Shown: piece after piece, positions 61,562-64,000 of the stretch
How the letters are laid out: each line of letters opens with the position of its first letter
How positions within the stretch are numbered: the stretch's first letter is position 1
Assembly (NCBI GenBank): GCA_964531095.1
Contig: CAZHED010000004.1
Location: forward strand, 131,479-195,478
Reading direction: 5' to 3'
Length of the DNA stretch: 64,000 bases
DNA from: Palsa-1150 sp964531095
Lineage (GTDB): Bacteria > Myxococcota_A > Polyangia > Polyangiales > Polyangiaceae
Notes under the pieces: model-generated
What the model was told of the DNA's origin: nothing
The model's database searches: none
The model's input: only the letters and a program-made list of their open reading frames with translations
Made by a program: the position numbers and the translations under genes

Positions 61562-61590
61562 AGCCTACCTCTGGAATAGACGCGGGTCAA
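61562..61590 (-). promoter_or_regulatory. Candidate sigma-70 promoter of the ilv-leu operon
   Basis: On the minus strand TTGACC (61585-61590) and TAGGCT (61562-61567) are 17 bases apart. The -35 matches the consensus at five of six positions; the -10 keeps the important first two and last bases. Transcription would begin around 61554-61557, three to six bases before the leader ATG. Prediction only; the region is also the upstream side of the divergent gene at 61659. Confidence 0.5.
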
Positions 61591-61658
61591 CCATCTCCGC
61601 GGCGCGTCACCCGGGAGACGCGATTTGGACTGCCGCGCCGCTCTTGGAAAGGAGCGAG

Positions 61659-62243
61659 ATGCTTCGCGATGGTGCCATGCACGTCGAGCTCTCTTCCGAT
61701 ACGCACGTCCTCATCGATCTCCGGGCGACAGGCCTGCTTCGTGCGGTCGCGCACAATCCAACGCTCCATGTGAGCCTCGCGCCTTGGGCGGTCGATGTGG
61801 CCGACGCCGCAGCGATCGACGTGCCCATCGACCTCCGCTTCCCCGCGGCCGCCATCGAGCCGCCGGCCGACCTCGAACCCTCCGATCGCGAGAAGATGCG
61901 TGACAACATATGCGGGCGCGACGTGCTCGACGCGACCCGGTTTTCGTCGATCGATTTCCACGGGCGCTACGTGGGCACGCTCGAAGGCGGGAGGCTGTCG
62001 GGGAGCCTTGGCGTGCGAGGAGCGCCTCGACCGATCGGGATGGCCCTCACCTCGGCACCTGGGCCGGCACCGGGAGAGGTGAGGACGAGCACGGCGGGCG
62101 CCCGGAAGAGAATCGAGCTCCGAGGCTTTTGGGAGGGCCGGCTGACCGACCTGGGGATCCGCCCGTACCGAGCACTTCTTGGCGCCCTCAAGCTCGACGA
62201 CTGGATCCGCCTCCGTCTGGAAAGCATCCTGTCCGTCCGTTGA
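61659..62243 (+). CDS. YceI-like protein, divergent
   Basis: 194 residues from ATG 61659, set by AAGGAG six bases ahead; an in-frame ATG at 61677 is possible. It begins with 'AMHVELSSDTHVLIDLRATGLL' in part and shows 'ATRFSSIDFHGRYVGTLEGGRLSGSL', the strand pattern of the YceI barrel where the family has 'FPxIxFxSxxV...G.L.G...L.G'. Likeness to the YceI at 33815-34342 is weak but the order of strands agrees. There is no signal peptide. It diverges from the ilv leader and is 61 bases upstream of fba. Role unknown; amphiphile binding is inferred from the fold. Confidence 0.7.
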   Translation: MLRDGAMHVELSSDTHVLIDLRATGLLRAVAHNPTLHVSLAPWAVDVADAAAIDVPIDLRFPAAAIEPPADLEPSDREKMRDNICGRDVLDATRFSSIDFHGRYVGTLEGGRLSGSLGVRGAPRPIGMALTSAPGPAPGEVRTSTAGARKRIELRGFWEGRLTDLGIRPYRALLGALKLDDWIRLRLESILSVR

Positions 62244-62256
62244 CGCGAGTCCCATG

Positions 62257-62289
62257 GCTGGGGTAAAGGCTGCATCAAAGGTCCCCAGC
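62257..62289 (+). promoter_or_regulatory. Inverted repeat in the leader of the aldolase gene
   Basis: GCTGGGG (62257-62263) and CCCCAGC (62283-62289) are perfect inverted copies 19 bases apart, ending 15 bases before the fba start. There is no T-run, so it is not an intrinsic terminator. The spacing would suit a dimeric regulator's operator or a leader stem-loop. Seen directly, function unknown. Confidence 0.35.
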
Positions 62290-62304
62290 TAAGGGTTCGC
62301 AATC

Positions 62305-63378
62305 ATGTCCAAGATGAAGCTCAAGCCTGGCATCGTCACCGGTTCCGCTTTGCAAGAACTGTTCGGATACATGAAGAGCGTGCCCTGTGCGCTCCCAGCG
62401 GTCAATTGCATCGGGTCGTCCACCGTGGTCGCCGCTCTTCAAGCCGCGAAAGAGGCCAAGAGCCCGGTCATCATCCAGTTCTCCAACGGGGGAGCACACT
62501 TTTTCGCCGGCAAGTTCTTGGACAACAAGAACGAGAAGGCCGCCATCGTGGGCGGCGTCGCCGGCGCGCATTACGTGCGCAACCTGGCCGAAGCCTACGG
62601 GGTCGCGGTGGTCCTTCACACGGACCACGCGGCGAAGAAGCTTCTGCCGTGGGTCGAGGGAATGCTCGACCACGGCGAGCGATACTTCGCCAAGCACGGA
62701 GAGCCGCTTTTCTCGTCACACATGCTCGACCTCTCCGAAGAGCCTCTCCATGAGAACTTGGAGATCAGCGCGCGGATCCTCAAGCGGATGGCCGCGATGA
62801 AGATGACCCTCGAAATCGAGCTCGGCGTCACCGGGGGCGAGGAAGACGGCGTCGACAACGCCGGTGTCGACAACGCGAAGCTCTACACGCAGCCTTCGGA
62901 CGTCCTCGCTGCATACGACGCGCTGAAGCCGATCGGCGCATTCACGGTCGCTGCGTCATTCGGAAACACCCACGGCGTGTACAAGCCGGGAAACGTGCAG
63001 CTTCGGCCGCCCATTCTCAAGAATTCGCAAGACGCGATTCAGAAGGAGCGCAAGACGGGCCCGAAGCCGGTCGACTTCGTCTTCCACGGCGGCTCGGGAT
63101 CCTCGCGCGAAGAGATTCGCGAGGCGGTTTCGTACGGCGTCGTCAAGATGAACATCGACACCGACCCGCAATGGGCGTTCTGCCAGCCCATCAAGAAGTA
63201 CATGGACGACAAGAGCGCGTACTTGCAGGGGCAGCTCGGCAACCCGGAAGGTCCGGACAAGCCGAACAAGAAGTACATCGACCCTCGCGGGTGGCTCCAC
63301 CTCGGTGAAAAAGGGATGGCCGCGCGGATCCTCGAGTCGTTCAAAGACCTCAATTCGTTCGGCCAGTTCGATCTCTGA
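62305..63378 (+). CDS. fbaA: Fructose-bisphosphate aldolase, class II
   Basis: 357 residues, close to E. coli FbaA (359), so of subclass A. It splits fructose 1,6-bisphosphate in glycolysis and works in reverse in gluconeogenesis. The catalytic Asp and first zinc His are in VVLHTDHAAKKLLPW, the second part in 'LEIELGVTGGEEDGVDN', the further zinc ligands are in 'SFGNTHGVYKPGNV' and 'FVFHGGSGSSREEI', and 'VKMNIDTDPQWAF' binds the phosphate. All ligands are intact. Confidence 0.97.
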   Translation: MSKMKLKPGIVTGSALQELFGYMKSVPCALPAVNCIGSSTVVAALQAAKEAKSPVIIQFSNGGAHFFAGKFLDNKNEKAAIVGGVAGAHYVRNLAEAYGVAVVLHTDHAAKKLLPWVEGMLDHGERYFAKHGEPLFSSHMLDLSEEPLHENLEISARILKRMAAMKMTLEIELGVTGGEEDGVDNAGVDNAKLYTQPSDVLAAYDALKPIGAFTVAASFGNTHGVYKPGNVQLRPPILKNSQDAIQKERKTGPKPVDFVFHGGSGSSREEIREAVSYGVVKMNIDTDPQWAFCQPIKKYMDDKSAYLQGQLGNPEGPDKPNKKYIDPRGWLHLGEKGMAARILESFKDLNSFGQFDL

Positions 63379-63392
63379 GCGACGGCCCGGCA

Positions 63393-63917
63393 TTGGCGGC
63401 GTCGGGCGGCTTGGCGGGTCTCTTGCCTCTTTTTCGCCGGCGGCTCACGTTACCCACGCCAGTGGCCGTGGCGCTCGCCCCGGGCGCCGACCAAAATGGT
63501 CTGGCTACGATGCTCGCGGACTTGGTCCGCCAGAATCTCGAGGCCAAACCGCACAAGACGGCGGACTTCTTTGCCCTTGCCGGAAGTGTCGCACGCATCG
63601 CGATCGTGGCCGTCGACGTCGACGTGGCGCTGACGCTGTCGTTCGAGCCGGGGGGCAAGCTCACGGTCCACGATGGCATCGTCGGTATTCCCGACGTGAC
63701 CGTGCGCGGCCCGTCCGAGGCGATCATGGCGCTCTCGAATCTCCCGCTCGCGACGCCGCTAGGCCTGCCCATCCCCCGCCGCGGCGATCATGAGGCGGCG
63801 CGAGCGGTCGGAACGGTCCTCCGCGCCATGCGCCAAAGCAAGCTTCACACCTACGGATTGCTGTTCCACCCCATCCTGGTAGCAAGGCTAACAAGGGTAA
63901 TGAGCATCCACGGCTGA
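63393..63917 (+). CDS. SCP2-like domain protein, unknown function
   Basis: About 174 residues if the TTG at 63393 is used; no ATG or GTG gives a better start and no clear ribosome binding site is visible. The middle part has 'ALAGSVARIAIVAVDVDVALT', 'LSFEPGGKLTVHDGIVGIPD' and 'VTVRGPSEAIMALSNLPL', a pattern like the SCP2 sterol-carrier fold (a beta sheet where 'D-v-x-l-x-g-x-x-x-x-l' precedes a helix), used for lipid binding. It follows fbaA by 14 bases. Assignment to SCP2 is tentative. The 83 bases from its stop to the window end hold no recognisable gene. Confidence 0.55.
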   Translation: MAASGGLAGLLPLFRRRLTLPTPVAVALAPGADQNGLATMLADLVRQNLEAKPHKTADFFALAGSVARIAIVAVDVDVALTLSFEPGGKLTVHDGIVGIPDVTVRGPSEAIMALSNLPLATPLGLPIPRRGDHEAARAVGTVLRAMRQSKLHTYGLLFHPILVARLTRVMSIHG

Positions 63918-64000
63918 GCCAGAGCGGTGCGCCAGGACCAACTTCCGGGCACGGGCACGGGCACGGGTGTCCACCCCAAGACTGGAAGGGCGACGATTTT

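Noticed and set aside
63941..63975. Short GGGCAC-like repeats at the window end
   Set aside because: Only a few imperfect hexamers; too short to support a named element.

Overview
The window is GC-rich DNA (roughly two-thirds G+C by eye) with dense genes on both strands. Several gene types point to a Myxococcota (Polyangia-like) bacterium: long Cys-rich repeat lipoproteins with Asp/Ala-rich linkers, membrane-anchored Ser/Thr kinases, J-domain/TPR fusions, sigma-54 activators and many secreted proteins of unknown role. This placement is inferred from gene content; no rRNA or tRNA gene was seen.

Layout. 1-8.8 kb: end of a 2-oxoacid dehydrogenase E2 gene, a four-repeat secreted protein, a small winged-helix-like protein, mutY, an NtrC-type activator and two convergent TolC-like genes. 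9-15.7 kb (minus strand): a chaperone cluster reading lipid A acyltransferase-like, J-domain/TPR protein, DnaK, a winged-helix-like protein and a TPR protein. 15.7-24.3 kb (plus): an EEP-family nuclease, then apaG-cyaY-globin-membrane protein, then an iron-sulfur assembly operon (MerR-type regulator, iscS, iscU, iscA, hscB, hscA, fdx). 24.3-35.8 kb: fecR-like gene, glyA, two Cys-rich lipoproteins, a kinase, hemL, yceI, panD and a zinc-ribbon membrane protein. 35.8-52.4 kb: glyS, trmO, a TldE/PmbA protein with an HTH partner, scpA-scpB, a large kinase, a MaoC hydratase, an orphan FliR/SctT-like protein, a response regulator, folB, a DUF89 protein and an expansin-like lipoprotein that spans an assembly gap inside a 24-bp tandem repeat. 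52.4-61.6 kb (minus): one tight branched-chain amino acid operon, ilvC-ilvB-ilvN-leuA-cimA-leuC-leuD-leuB. 61.6-64 kb: a YceI-like protein, fructose-bisphosphate aldolase and an SCP2-like protein.

The clearest regulatory discovery is ahead of ilvC. A 42-codon leader peptide has 9 Ile/Val/Leu codons among codons 23-34. It is followed by mutually exclusive pause, antiterminator and terminator hairpins, the last ending in eight U. This is a complete ribosome-mediated attenuator controlling the whole operon. Within the operon LeuA lacks its C-terminal leucine-binding domain and has Asp for the first His of the metal-binding HxH, and the IlvN subunit is a bare ACT domain. Control may therefore have moved from LeuA feedback to attenuation and to CimA, which keeps its regulatory domain.

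Other signals: a MerR-family protein with five C-terminal cysteines and a 13-bp dyad stand where IscR normally heads an isc operon; and one helical module of about 50 residues is shared by three proteins, two of them in the DnaK cluster.
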